The notes beneath the pieces are model-generated. The model saw nothing but the letters and a program-made list of their open reading frames with translations. It was not told where the DNA came from and searched no databases. A program made the translations under genes and the position numbers. DNA of 29,641 nt from Actinomycetota bacterium (GTDB lineage: Bacteria; Actinomycetota; UBA4738; HRBIN12): NCBI GenBank assembly GCA_005885325.1, contig VAYX01000005.1, positions 1-29,641 of the forward strand, in the 5' to 3' direction. Positions 21,162 to 28,850 of this stretch are shown here, piece by piece; position 1 is the first letter of the stretch, and each line of letters begins with the position of its first letter.

Positions 21162-22191
21162 CGGCCGCCCCCTTCCCCTCGCGGCGTAGCAGAAATAGGA
21201 AGAACGGTCCACCGAGCAGCGCGGTGACGATGCCGACGGGAAGCTCCTGCGGAGACAGGACCGTCCGGGCCACGAGGTCGGCCAGGATCAGCAGCGTGGG
21301 CCCCGCGAGCAGCACCGCCGGAAGCAGGCGCCGGTGGTCGGCCCCTACCACCAGCCGGAGCAGGTGGGGCGTCATCAGGCCGACGAACCCGATCACGCCG
21401 GCCACCGAGACAGCGCAGGCGGCGAGCAGTGCCCCCACCCCGATCGTCCGCCGCTTGACACGCATCACCTCCACGCCGAGCTGGGCCGCTCGCTCCTCCC
21501 CCAGCGAGAGCAGGTTGAGATCGTGGGCGGTCAGCGCCGCGGCCACCAGCCCCAGCGCGACGAGCGGGACGACCGCACCGATCGCGTTCCACCCCTGCCC
21601 CACCAGCCCACCGAGCAGCCACGCGTAGATGTCGCGGACCTGTTGGCCGGCGAACGACATCACGAGGGACATCGCGCTCGAGATCACGGCGGCCACGGCG
21701 ATCCCGGCCAACAGCAAGGTAGCCACGTGCACGCTCGGCCCTATCCTGGCCAACCGGTACACCAGGAACGCCGTGAGGAGCGCCCCGGCGAAGGCGGCCA
21801 GAGGAACCCCGAAGGCCGCGAGCGCCCCGGAGCCCGCGAACACGATGACGGCGATCGCCCCGAGCGCGGCGCCGGAGGAGACCCCGATGATGGCCGGGTC
21901 GGCCAGGGGGTTGCGGAACAGGCCCTGGAAGACCGCGCCAGAGGCGGCAAGCGCCGCACCGACCACCGCCGCGAGCACCACCCGTGGCAGTCGAAGCTGG
22001 AGCAGGATCACCTCGGTCGATACGGGGACGCCCGCCGGCCGGCCGGTGAACCCGAGCTTCCATGCGATGACCCGAACGCTGGTCCACGGCGAGATCCACA
22101 CCGTCCCCACCGCCACGGCGAGCAGGAACGATGCCACCAGCATCGCGACGAGCACCGCGAGGATCCGGCGGTACCGCCGAGGTGCGATCAT
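21148..22191 (-). CDS. btuC: BtuC-type permease of the B12/iron ABC transporter family
   Basis: A 347-residue FecCD/BtuC permease with about ten membrane helices. LRLPRVVLAAVVGAALAASG, FRNPLADPAIIGVSSGAALG and the cytoplasmic coupling segment near GEERAAQLGV, then GFVGLMTPHLLRLVVGADHR, are classic. It forms the membrane channel with the BtuD ATPase and receives substrate from BtuF. The ATG at 22191 overlaps the btuF TGA as ATGA. The length is within the family range of 330-360. Confidence 0.93.
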   Translation of the reverse strand: MIAPRRYRRILAVLVAMLVASFLLAVAVGTVWISPWTSVRVIAWKLGFTGRPAGVPVSTEVILLQLRLPRVVLAAVVGAALAASGAVFQGLFRNPLADPAIIGVSSGAALGAIAVIVFAGSGALAAFGVPLAAFAGALLTAFLVYRLARIGPSVHVATLLLAGIAVAAVISSAMSLVMSFAGQQVRDIYAWLLGGLVGQGWNAIGAVVPLVALGLVAAALTAHDLNLLSLGEERAAQLGVEVMRVKRRTIGVGALLAACAVSVAGVIGFVGLMTPHLLRLVVGADHRRLLPAVLLAGPTLLILADLVARTVLSPQELPVGIVTALLGGPFFLFLLRREGKGAAGARA

Positions 22192-23144
22192 CCGAACGCT
22201 TCGGGGTGGAGCGCCCGCGCGAGGAGCAGGAGCCCGTCGACCACCCTCGGACCCGGCCTGCTCACGAGGTCCGCGTCGATGGGGACCACGCGTCCGGCGG
22301 CGATCGCCGCCACAGCGTCGAAGCCGGGCCGGGAGGCCACGGCCTTGGGGCTGGCCCCAGACTCGGATGAGACCAGGTACACGCGGGGGTCCTGGCGGAC
22401 CAGGTCCTCCACCGACCACTGGGGATAGTCGCTCTTGGCCCGGGCCGAGACCGACCGGCAGCCGGCAAGGGAGAGGAGGTCCCCGATGAACGTATCCGGT
22501 CCGACCGTGGTGAGCGGCGGATAGAACACCTCGTAGAAGCACGGCACGGCGGGATCGCCGGCGACGCGCTTTTCGACGTCCGCCGCCTCCGCCTGCATCG
22601 TCGCCACCACCGCGCCGGCTGCATCGACGGTCCCGGTCAGGCGCCCGACGGTCTCGATGTCGTGGAAAACGTCCGCCAGGTCGGTGGAGTCGGTCGTGAA
22701 CACGGGTACGCCGAGTTCACGCAGCCGCGCCTTCCACTGGTCACCGCCGGCGATCGTGAGGAACAGGTCGGGGCGAAGCGACACGACCTTCTCGATGTTG
22801 GGGTCCACGCCGAAGTCGCCGGCCCCTCCGATCTCCTCGATCCGCTTCGCCGCCGATGGATAGTTGTCGAAGGCCCCGGCCACGCCGACCAGCCGGTCGC
22901 CGAGGCCCAGGGCGAACACGATCTCGGTGGCGGATGGAGCGAACGTCACGATCCGCTCCGGCGGCGCGTCGATCGTGACGGCCTGTCCGTCGTCGTCGGT
23001 GATCGTGACGGGGAACGAGCCGCCCGCGCTCGCCGGCGGCTCGGACGCCCGCGGCACCGTGGTCGCGCCGCGGCCACACCCCGCCATCACCACGGCGAGG
23101 ACGAGGACGATGGATCGGTGGGGGCGGGACCGGGTGAGTCGCAT
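22188..23144 (-). CDS. btuF: BtuF-type substrate-binding lipoprotein
   Basis: A 318-residue periplasmic-binding-type lipoprotein. A basic N-terminus and hydrophobic stretch end in the lipobox MAGC with Cys23 as the lipid-modified residue. The BtuF-like fold follows: APPERIVTFAPSATEIVFALGLGDRLVGV, then KVVSLRPDLFLTIAGG, then a long backbone helix and PDTFIGDLLSLAGC. It would capture cobalamin outside the membrane and pass it to BtuC. The ATG at 23144 has AAAGGAG seven bases upstream, directly after the riboswitch. Confidence 0.92.
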   Translation of the reverse strand: MRLTRSRPHRSIVLVLAVVMAGCGRGATTVPRASEPPASAGGSFPVTITDDDGQAVTIDAPPERIVTFAPSATEIVFALGLGDRLVGVAGAFDNYPSAAKRIEEIGGAGDFGVDPNIEKVVSLRPDLFLTIAGGDQWKARLRELGVPVFTTDSTDLADVFHDIETVGRLTGTVDAAGAVVATMQAEAADVEKRVAGDPAVPCFYEVFYPPLTTVGPDTFIGDLLSLAGCRSVSARAKSDYPQWSVEDLVRQDPRVYLVSSESGASPKAVASRPGFDAVAAIAAGRVVPIDADLVSRPGPRVVDGLLLLARALHPEAFG

Positions 23145-23182
23145 CGCGCGTCTCCTTTCGTGCGAAGGACGACACTCGCTCG

Positions 23183-23345
23183 CCTCGGGGCAGGTCTCCT
23201 GACTTCCGGATCACCGCTCCCCCGACCCTTCCCGGGTTCCCGTGATGGGACCCAGTGGTCTCGTCGGGATCGCTCCCCGGTCACAGTGGCGCGACCGTGC
23301 CGGACTCACACCGGCTTCCCTCTTCGCGGAGACGGGATCCGCCCG
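23183..23345 (-). ncRNA. Cobalamin (AdoCbl) riboswitch controlling btuFCD
   Basis: On the minus strand the conserved core GCCGGTGTGAGTCCGGCACG and the adjoining GCGCCACTGT lie at about 23315-23283. The B12 box AAGTCAGGAGACCTGCC lies at 23205-23189. A GGGAAGCC segment precedes the core. Order and spacing match the cobalamin riboswitch family. It lies 40-200 bases upstream of the btuF ATG. Binding of adenosylcobalamin is expected to switch the operon off, by hiding the ribosome site or by termination; which of the two cannot be read with certainty. The outer boundaries are approximate. Confidence 0.93.
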
Positions 23346-23418
23346 CCCCGCTTCCGGCCCCCGCCGGAACCGCCGGCCGGGGCCGCCTCGAGGACCGAAC
23401 TCTGCAGTTGTGCGGCGG

Positions 23419-23448
23419 AGTCTACCCCTTCCGACCAGGCCCGGAAAA
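23419..23448 (-). promoter_or_regulatory. Candidate promoter of the riboswitch-btuFCD transcript
   Basis: On the minus strand TTTTCC (23448-23443) and TAGACT (23424-23419) are 18 bases apart. Transcription would begin near 23412, about 70-100 bases before the riboswitch core. The -35 match is weak. The rest of the gap 23346-23509 holds GC-rich sequence that probably folds as the outer riboswitch arm; I see no gene in it. Confidence 0.3.
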
Positions 23449-23509
23449 CGCTCGATGCCATGCACCGGCCTACGACCTTGCGCGCTAGCAAGGATGCGCA
23501 ACCCGGTCT

Positions 23510-24229
23510 ATGCTCGGCTCGGGAATCGGGTTGCGGAAGATTGTGGGCTGCCTGCTGATCGCCCTGGTCGCCGCGGGTTGTCGCGACGCGGCCGCGCCCT
23601 CCGCGTCCCCACTCGGCCCGTCGGTCCTGCGGATCCACGAGTCCCCCAGCCCGTTCACCGAGGTGGAGGCGGGAGGGGTGACGGCGATGATCCCCGATCG
23701 GTGGCATCCTCAGCTCTTCGCCGGGGCGAGCGACGCCCAACAGGGGTTCATCGCCTCGCCCAAGCCCGGGGACTGGGACGGCGGTCGCGCTCCGATCGAG
23801 GGGATGGCGGCGATGTGGGTGGACGGCACCCGGGTCGGCGTCCCCTCCGACTATTACTACCTGGCGGCGACCGGACCGGCCCTCGATGCGTTGACCAGAT
23901 CCCCCGAGTGCAGCGCAACCAGGCAGATCGTGGTCAACCATCGCCCGTCCTTCGCGGACGGTCCACCCAACTCCCCCGGCGACTACCTGGCCATCGGCCA
24001 GGGCGTGTGCCAGACCAGTGACACCACCACCCTGTGGGCCTACTTCGTCGCCGCGCCCGGGTACGGTCCGGTTCGCACCGTCGGCATCCCGAGCTCCGGG
24101 CTGTACATGATCGTCGCGGTCATGCGGGACGAGCCGGGAGCGGCTGCGGCGCTGGACACCCTGGTGCGCGGAACCGAGTTCGGCGGAGACAGCGTCTCGG
24201 ACTTCATCGCGGCCGCGCGCGCCGCGTAA
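23510..24229 (+). CDS. Unrecognised exported lipoprotein
   Basis: A 239-residue protein with a lipoprotein signal: hydrophobic IVGCLLIALVAAGC, with the last Cys as the probable lipid-modified residue. The mature part starts with an Ala/Pro/Ser-rich linker and continues with a compact domain containing VTAMIPDRWHPQLF, VGVPSDYYYLAATGPALDAL and a Cys pair about 35 residues apart (SPECSAT and QGVCQT) that could form a disulfide. I do not recognise the family. The IPDRWHP start of the domain recalls small actinobacterial lipoproteins with a PsbP/Mog1-like fold, but this is only a guess. A TTG at 23531 would give a shorter, cleaner signal peptide (Arg-Lys-Ile-Val) with a GGGA site and is a real alternative start. 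It converges on gcvT. Confidence 0.7.
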   Translation: MLGSGIGLRKIVGCLLIALVAAGCRDAAAPSASPLGPSVLRIHESPSPFTEVEAGGVTAMIPDRWHPQLFAGASDAQQGFIASPKPGDWDGGRAPIEGMAAMWVDGTRVGVPSDYYYLAATGPALDALTRSPECSATRQIVVNHRPSFADGPPNSPGDYLAIGQGVCQTSDTTTLWAYFVAAPGYGPVRTVGIPSSGLYMIVAVMRDEPGAAAALDTLVRGTEFGGDSVSDFIAAARAA

Positions 24230-24232
24230 GCC

Positions 24233-25339
24233 CTACCGGTCCCGCGGGCTGCGATCGACGAACGGCGGCTTCACCACGCGCGCCGGGCCGATCCTTCCTC
24301 GTACGTCGATCTGCACCTCGGCGCCGGGCTCGAAGCCCTCGGCCGGGGAGAGGTACGCGAGGGCGATCCCGTGCCCGATGGTCGGGGAGAACGTCCCGCT
24401 CGTGACCTCTCCGATCCGGGCCCCGTCCGCCAGCACCGCGCAATGCGAACGAGGGATGTGGCGGCGGCCTTCGGTCACCAACCCGCGCAACCGGGTGGTG
24501 ACGCCATCCCGCCGCTGCCGCTCCAGCGCATCGCGGCCTGCGAACGGTCCTTTGTCGAACGACACCGCCCACGACAGTCCGGCCTCGAGCGGCGTCCGTT
24601 CGGGAAGCAGGTCCTGCCCGTACAGCGGATAGCCCATCTCGAGGCGCAGGACGTCGCGGGCCCCCAGCCCGCAGGGCTCGATCTGGAACGGCTCCCCCGC
24701 CTCCATCAGGTCGGTCCACAGATCCTCGGCGGAGGTGCCGTCGGTGAACAGCTCGAACCCCACCTCACCCGTGTATCCGGAGCGGGTGAGCACGAGCCGC
24801 CGTCCCCGATACTCCGTCTCGGTGCAGCCCATGAACGGCAGGTCGGCGGCTTCGGGGAGGAGCCCTCCAACGACCTCGGGAGACCGTGGCCCCTGAACCC
24901 CGAGGAAGCACCATCCCGCGTGTTCGACCGCGTCGGCATCCGAGGATCCCCCCCGGAGGATGGCCACGACCTTGGCCGTGTTCGACGCGTTCGGCACGAC
25001 GAAGAAGCGGTCCGGCGCGAGCCGATAGGCGATCAGGTCCTCCTCCACCCCTCCCCGATCGTTCAGGACGAGGTTGTACAGGGCCCGGCCGACCGGGAGC
25101 TTCGAGTGGTCGTTGGTCAAGGTCCGCTGGAGGAGCGCAAGGGCACCCGGACCGGCCACGTCCACCTTGCCCAGGTGGCTGAGGTCGAACAGCCCCACTC
25201 GCTCCCGGACGGCGCGGTGCTCGGAGACGGTCCCCTCGTACTCGATGGGCATCGCCCATCCGGCGAACGGGCCGATCTTCGCGCCGAGCTCGCGGTGGAC
25301 CTCCTCCAAGGGCGTCCGGAGCACGTCCGCCGAGTGCAT
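24233..25339 (-). CDS. gcvT: Glycine cleavage system T protein (aminomethyltransferase)
   Basis: A 368-residue GcvT. The N-terminal RTPLEEVHRELGAKIGPFAGWAMP, FDLSHLGKVDVAG, LNDRGGVEEDLIAYRL, RSGYTGEVGFELF, GLGARDVLRLEMGYPLYG and VTSGTFSPTIGHGIALAYL form the usual series. The Asp in the GGVEEDL segment corresponds to the folate-site region. The enzyme transfers the methylene group from aminomethylated H protein to tetrahydrofolate, releasing ammonia. gcvH and gcvP are not in the window. The ATG at 25339 lacks a Shine-Dalgarno and is probably leaderless. Only 34-46 bases separate it from the divergent E3 gene. Confidence 0.94.
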   Translation of the reverse strand: MHSADVLRTPLEEVHRELGAKIGPFAGWAMPIEYEGTVSEHRAVRERVGLFDLSHLGKVDVAGPGALALLQRTLTNDHSKLPVGRALYNLVLNDRGGVEEDLIAYRLAPDRFFVVPNASNTAKVVAILRGGSSDADAVEHAGWCFLGVQGPRSPEVVGGLLPEAADLPFMGCTETEYRGRRLVLTRSGYTGEVGFELFTDGTSAEDLWTDLMEAGEPFQIEPCGLGARDVLRLEMGYPLYGQDLLPERTPLEAGLSWAVSFDKGPFAGRDALERQRRDGVTTRLRGLVTEGRRHIPRSHCAVLADGARIGEVTSGTFSPTIGHGIALAYLSPAEGFEPGAEVQIDVRGRIGPARVVKPPFVDRSPRDR

Positions 25340-25345
25340 GGGTGC

Positions 25346-25351
25346 ATCCTA
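25346..25351 (-). promoter_or_regulatory. Candidate -10 element (TAGGAT) for leaderless gcvT mRNA
   Basis: TAGGAT on the minus strand is followed by six bases and the gcvT ATG, the same arrangement as at the glycerate kinase gene. No Shine-Dalgarno is present. A TAACAT on the plus strand (25370-25375) could serve the divergent E3 gene with a start at the second ATG (25386). Confidence 0.4.
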
Positions 25352-25385
25352 CGGATGCGACGGCGGCGGTAACATGGCCGTTCGG

Positions 25386-26765
25386 ATGGCTGAGGCCTAC
25401 GACGTCGTTGTGATCGGCTCGGGGACGGGAGGGTACTCCTGCGCCCTGCGGTCGGCGCAACTGGGCAAGCGGGTAGCCCTGGTCGAACGCGACGGCAGGC
25501 TCGGGGGGACGTGCCTGCTCCGCGGATGCATCCCCACCAAGGCGCTGCTCCGGTCGGCCGAGGTGCTCGACACGGTCAACCGGGCGGAGGAGTGGGGGGT
25601 GAAGGCGAGCGGCTCACCCGACTGGGACGCGGTGAAGGCATTCGAGGAGCGGATGGTCGACAAGCTCGTCACCGGCCTCACCTCGCTCATCAAGGCTCGA
25701 AAGGTCGACGTCGTCCAAGGCACGGCGGCCCTTCGATCGGGTGCCTCCGTGTCCGTGGACGGCAGGGACCTGTCTGCGACCGACGTCGTCGTCGCCACCG
25801 GCTCCTCCCCCAAGCTGCTGCCCGGCGTTTCCGTGACCGAGCGAATCATCACCAGCGACCAGGCGCTCACGTACCCGTCGATCCCCTCCTCCGCGGTGGT
25901 CATCGGGGCCGGGGCCGTGGGCCTGGAGTTCGCCTCCCTGTATCGCTCGTTCGGCGCGGACGTGACGGTCCTCGAGGCGCTGCCCCGGATCGCGCCCCTC
26001 GAGGACGAGGAGATCTCCAAGGAGATCGGACGAGCCTTCCGAAAGCGTGGCATCCAGGCCTTCGCCGGCGCGCATGTGCAGGGGATCGACGAGGTCGGCG
26101 ATGCGGTGAGGGTGGTCTACGACGTGGGCGGGGAGAGCAAGTCGGTCACCGCCGACGTCTGCCTGGTGGCCGTGGGGCGAGGTCCGGTCACCGAGGGTCT
26201 CGGGGTGGACCAGGCGGGCGTCGAGCTCGACCGAGGGTTCGTCAAGGTGGACGGCCAGCTCCAGACCACGGCCCCCCATGTCTGGGCGGTGGGCGACGTC
26301 GCCGCGACGCCGCTCCAGCTCGCTCACGTCGCGTTCACCGAGGGGATCGCCGTCGCCGAGCGGATCGCGGGCATCCAGGTCCCGGAGATCGACTACACCG
26401 GGATCCCGCGGGTCACCTACTGCACGCCCGAGGTGGCCTCGGTCGGGCTGACCGAGGCGCAGGCCGTGGAACGGGGGCACGAGGTCGACGTGGAGAAGCT
26501 CAACTTCCAGGCCATCGGCAAGGCCAATATCGTCGGCGAGGGCGGCATCGTGAAGGTGGTCGCCGGCAAGGCTGGCGGCCCGGTGCTCGGGGTCCACATG
26601 GTGGGGCCGCACGTCACCGACCTCATCGCCGAGGCCATGCTCATCACCAACTGGGAGGCGGTCCCGGCCGAGGTGGCCGCCCTGATCCACCCCCACCCGA
26701 CACTGTCCGAGGCCATCGGCGAGGCCCACCTCGCGCTCGCCGGCAAGCCGTTGCACACCGCCTGA
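25386..26765 (+). CDS. lpdA: Dihydrolipoyl dehydrogenase (E3)
   Basis: About 459 residues. The FAD-binding DVVVIGSGTGGYSCA starts at residue 6, the redox-active disulfide is Cys43-Cys48 (GTCLLRGCIPTKALL), the NAD-binding motif is VVIGAGAVGLEFASLY, the second FAD motif is VWAVGDVA, and the catalytic His-Glu pair is in HPHPTLSEAIGEA. The enzyme reoxidises dihydrolipoyl groups of the E2 core and reduces NAD+. It is first in the operon E3-E1alpha-E1beta-E2. ATG 25374, four codons earlier, is an alternative start. I chose 25386 because it gives the usual short N-terminus. Confidence 0.95.
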   Translation: MAEAYDVVVIGSGTGGYSCALRSAQLGKRVALVERDGRLGGTCLLRGCIPTKALLRSAEVLDTVNRAEEWGVKASGSPDWDAVKAFEERMVDKLVTGLTSLIKARKVDVVQGTAALRSGASVSVDGRDLSATDVVVATGSSPKLLPGVSVTERIITSDQALTYPSIPSSAVVIGAGAVGLEFASLYRSFGADVTVLEALPRIAPLEDEEISKEIGRAFRKRGIQAFAGAHVQGIDEVGDAVRVVYDVGGESKSVTADVCLVAVGRGPVTEGLGVDQAGVELDRGFVKVDGQLQTTAPHVWAVGDVAATPLQLAHVAFTEGIAVAERIAGIQVPEIDYTGIPRVTYCTPEVASVGLTEAQAVERGHEVDVEKLNFQAIGKANIVGEGGIVKVVAGKAGGPVLGVHMVGPHVTDLIAEAMLITNWEAVPAEVAALIHPHPTLSEAIGEAHLALAGKPLHTA

Positions 26766-26775
26766 GGGGGCGCCC

Positions 26776-27834
26776 ATGGCGACCGACGTATCCGAGAAGC
26801 AGGCCGAGGCGGACTGGCGGGTCGGGCTCTCCGACGACCGGCTGCGGGACCTCCTGTACAAGCTGAAGCTGTGCCGGTACTTCGACGAGCGGATCGAGGC
26901 CCTGTACCGGCAGGGCCGGCTGCCCGGCGCGATCTACTCCGGCCGCGGCCAGGAGGGGACGCACGTCGGGGTGGCGTACACGCTTCGCGACGACGACTCC
27001 CTGTTCCCCACACACCGGGACCTCTCGGCCCAGCTCACGAAGGGCCTGGACCTGAAGCGCGTGATGGCGCAGTTCTGGGGCCGGATCGACGGGTTCACCC
27101 GCGGCCGGGACGGCAACAGCCACGTTGGCGACTGGTTCGGAAACCGGACGTGGACCCCGGTCTCCCACCTGCCGCTCGCCTACCCGGTCGCATGCGGCGC
27201 GGCGCTGGCCTACAAGCGCCGCGGCGAACAGCGGGTGGCCATGGCCATCTGCGGGGAGGGGGCCACGTCGAACGGCCGGTGGCACGAGGCGCTGAACGTC
27301 TCCGCCGTCCACCGGCTCCCCGTGGTGTGGGTGGTGAACAACAACCAGTGGGCCTACTCGACGCCGAACCCGCTCGAGTTCGCCGTCCCCACGGTCGCCG
27401 AGCGGGCGGTGCCGTACGGGTTCCCTGGGATCCGGGTGGATGGGGCCGACGTGCTCGACGTGTACCGCGTGGCGCTCCAGGCCGTAGACCGGGCCCGAGC
27501 CGGAGGGGGACCGACCCTGATCGAGTCGGTATCGCTTCGATGGCGGGGCCACGCCGGGCACGATCCGGCGAAGTACGTCCCCAAGGAGATGCTCGAGGAG
27601 TACATGCAGCACAAGGATCCCGTGAAGCGATTCGAGGAGCTCCTCCTGTCTCACGAGGTCACGGACGCGGAGGCCGTCAAGCGGATCCAGGAGCGCGTCG
27701 AGCGCGAGTTCGACGAGGGATTCGAGTTCGCGCAGGCCTCGCCGTTCCCGGTGCCCTCCGACGTGACGAAGGGCCTGTGGGTCGAGGACGGGTACTGGCG
27801 GAGCGAACCCTCGCACGAGGGGGGAACGGGCTGA
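26776..27834 (+). CDS. 2-oxo acid dehydrogenase E1 component, alpha subunit
   Basis: A 352-residue thiamine diphosphate-dependent E1 alpha subunit. The ThDP/Mg motif runs from GEGATSNG (160-167) to VVNNNQWA. THRDLSAQLTKGLD and RDGNSHVGDWFGN resemble the substrate-facing loop, and RWRGHAGHDPAKY is the conserved loop near the C-terminus. It decarboxylates a 2-oxo acid with E1 beta and passes the acyl group to lipoyl-E2. Pyruvate and branched-chain 2-oxo acids are both possible, and sequence alone does not decide. A GGGGG lies five bases before the ATG. The stop overlaps the E1 beta start as TGATG. Confidence 0.92.
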   Translation: MATDVSEKQAEADWRVGLSDDRLRDLLYKLKLCRYFDERIEALYRQGRLPGAIYSGRGQEGTHVGVAYTLRDDDSLFPTHRDLSAQLTKGLDLKRVMAQFWGRIDGFTRGRDGNSHVGDWFGNRTWTPVSHLPLAYPVACGAALAYKRRGEQRVAMAICGEGATSNGRWHEALNVSAVHRLPVVWVVNNNQWAYSTPNPLEFAVPTVAERAVPYGFPGIRVDGADVLDVYRVALQAVDRARAGGGPTLIESVSLRWRGHAGHDPAKYVPKEMLEEYMQHKDPVKRFEELLLSHEVTDAEAVKRIQERVEREFDEGFEFAQASPFPVPSDVTKGLWVEDGYWRSEPSHEGGTG

Positions 27835-28831
27835 TGGCGACGGCACAGGTCGAATCGGGAGCGGCCGGTCACGGGGCAGAGCCCCGAGGGAAGCGGACCG
27901 AGGCCGGCGAGGCCACCTATCTCATCGCCATCGCCGAGGCGTTGTGGGAGGAGATGGAGCGCGACGAGCGCGTGTACCTCCTCGGGGAGGACATCGGCGC
28001 CTATGGCGGGGCGTTCAAGGTGACCGAGGGGTTCATCGAGCGGTTCGGGCCCGAGCGCGTGATGGACACACCGATCGCCGAGGAGACCATCGTCGGGATG
28101 GCCATCGGCTCTGCCATGGAGGGGTTCCGCCCGATCGCCGAGTTCCAGTACGCCGACTTCATGACCTCCGGCTTCGACGAGATCGTCACGGCGGCCGCCA
28201 AGTACCACTATCGCTCCGGCGTGCCGCTCCCGATGGTGCTTCGCGGGCCATCCGGTGGCGGTGTGCGCGCGAGCTCCTTTCACTCGAGCAACCCGGAGCC
28301 ATGGTTCGGTCACGCTCCGGGGCTGAAGGTGATCTGCCCGGCCTTCCCCTCCGACGCCAAGGGGTTGCTGAAATCCGCGGTGCGTGACGACAACCCGTGC
28401 GTGTTCCTCGAGCACAAGTGGATCTACCGTCGGATCAAGGAGGTCGTGCCGGAGGATCAGGCCTTCCTCGTCCCCATCGGGCAGGCGAAGGTACAGCGCG
28501 AGGGCACCGACGTGTCGATCGTGACGTACGGGATGATGGTGCATCTGGCGCTCGAGGCAGCCGAGAACCTTTCCCAAAAGGGCGTTTCCGTCGAGGTCGT
28601 GGACCTTCGCACGGTGCACCCGCTCGACTCCGGGACCGTACTGACCTCGGTGGAGAAAACCAGCCGGGCGCTGGTCCTGTACGAGAGCCACCGGTTCCTC
28701 GGCGTCGGGCGCCGGTGACGCGCCTCGCTCCGCCGAACGTGCCGGTCCCGTTCTCGCCCCCCCTCGAGGACGCCTATCTGCCGCAGGTCGCCGACATCGA
28801 GGCCGCGGTGGAGAAGCTATCCGCGTGGTGA
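27834..28831 (+). pseudogene. 2-oxo acid dehydrogenase E1 beta subunit, deletion/frame lesion near 28709
   Basis: ATG at 27834 starts a normal E1 beta: LIAIAEALWEEMERDERVYLLGEDIG, then MDTPIAEETIVGMAIG, FQYADFMTSGFDEI, FHSSNPEPWFGHAPGLKV and VEVVDLRTVHPLD. After ALVLYESHRFLGVG the frame stops at 28716-28718, giving only 294 residues where about 325-350 are usual. The C-terminal end appears in another frame from 28709 (APVTRLAPPNVPVPFSPPLE) and runs to TGA at 28829-28831. Roughly 17-20 residues that normally link the two parts are missing, so about 50-60 bases (3N+1) appear deleted. Either the subunit lacks the end of its C-terminal transketolase domain and the complex is impaired, or this is an assembly error. 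Neighbouring genes of the complex are intact. Confidence 0.82.
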
Positions 28832-28850
28832 CCATCTCCCTGGAGGGTCC

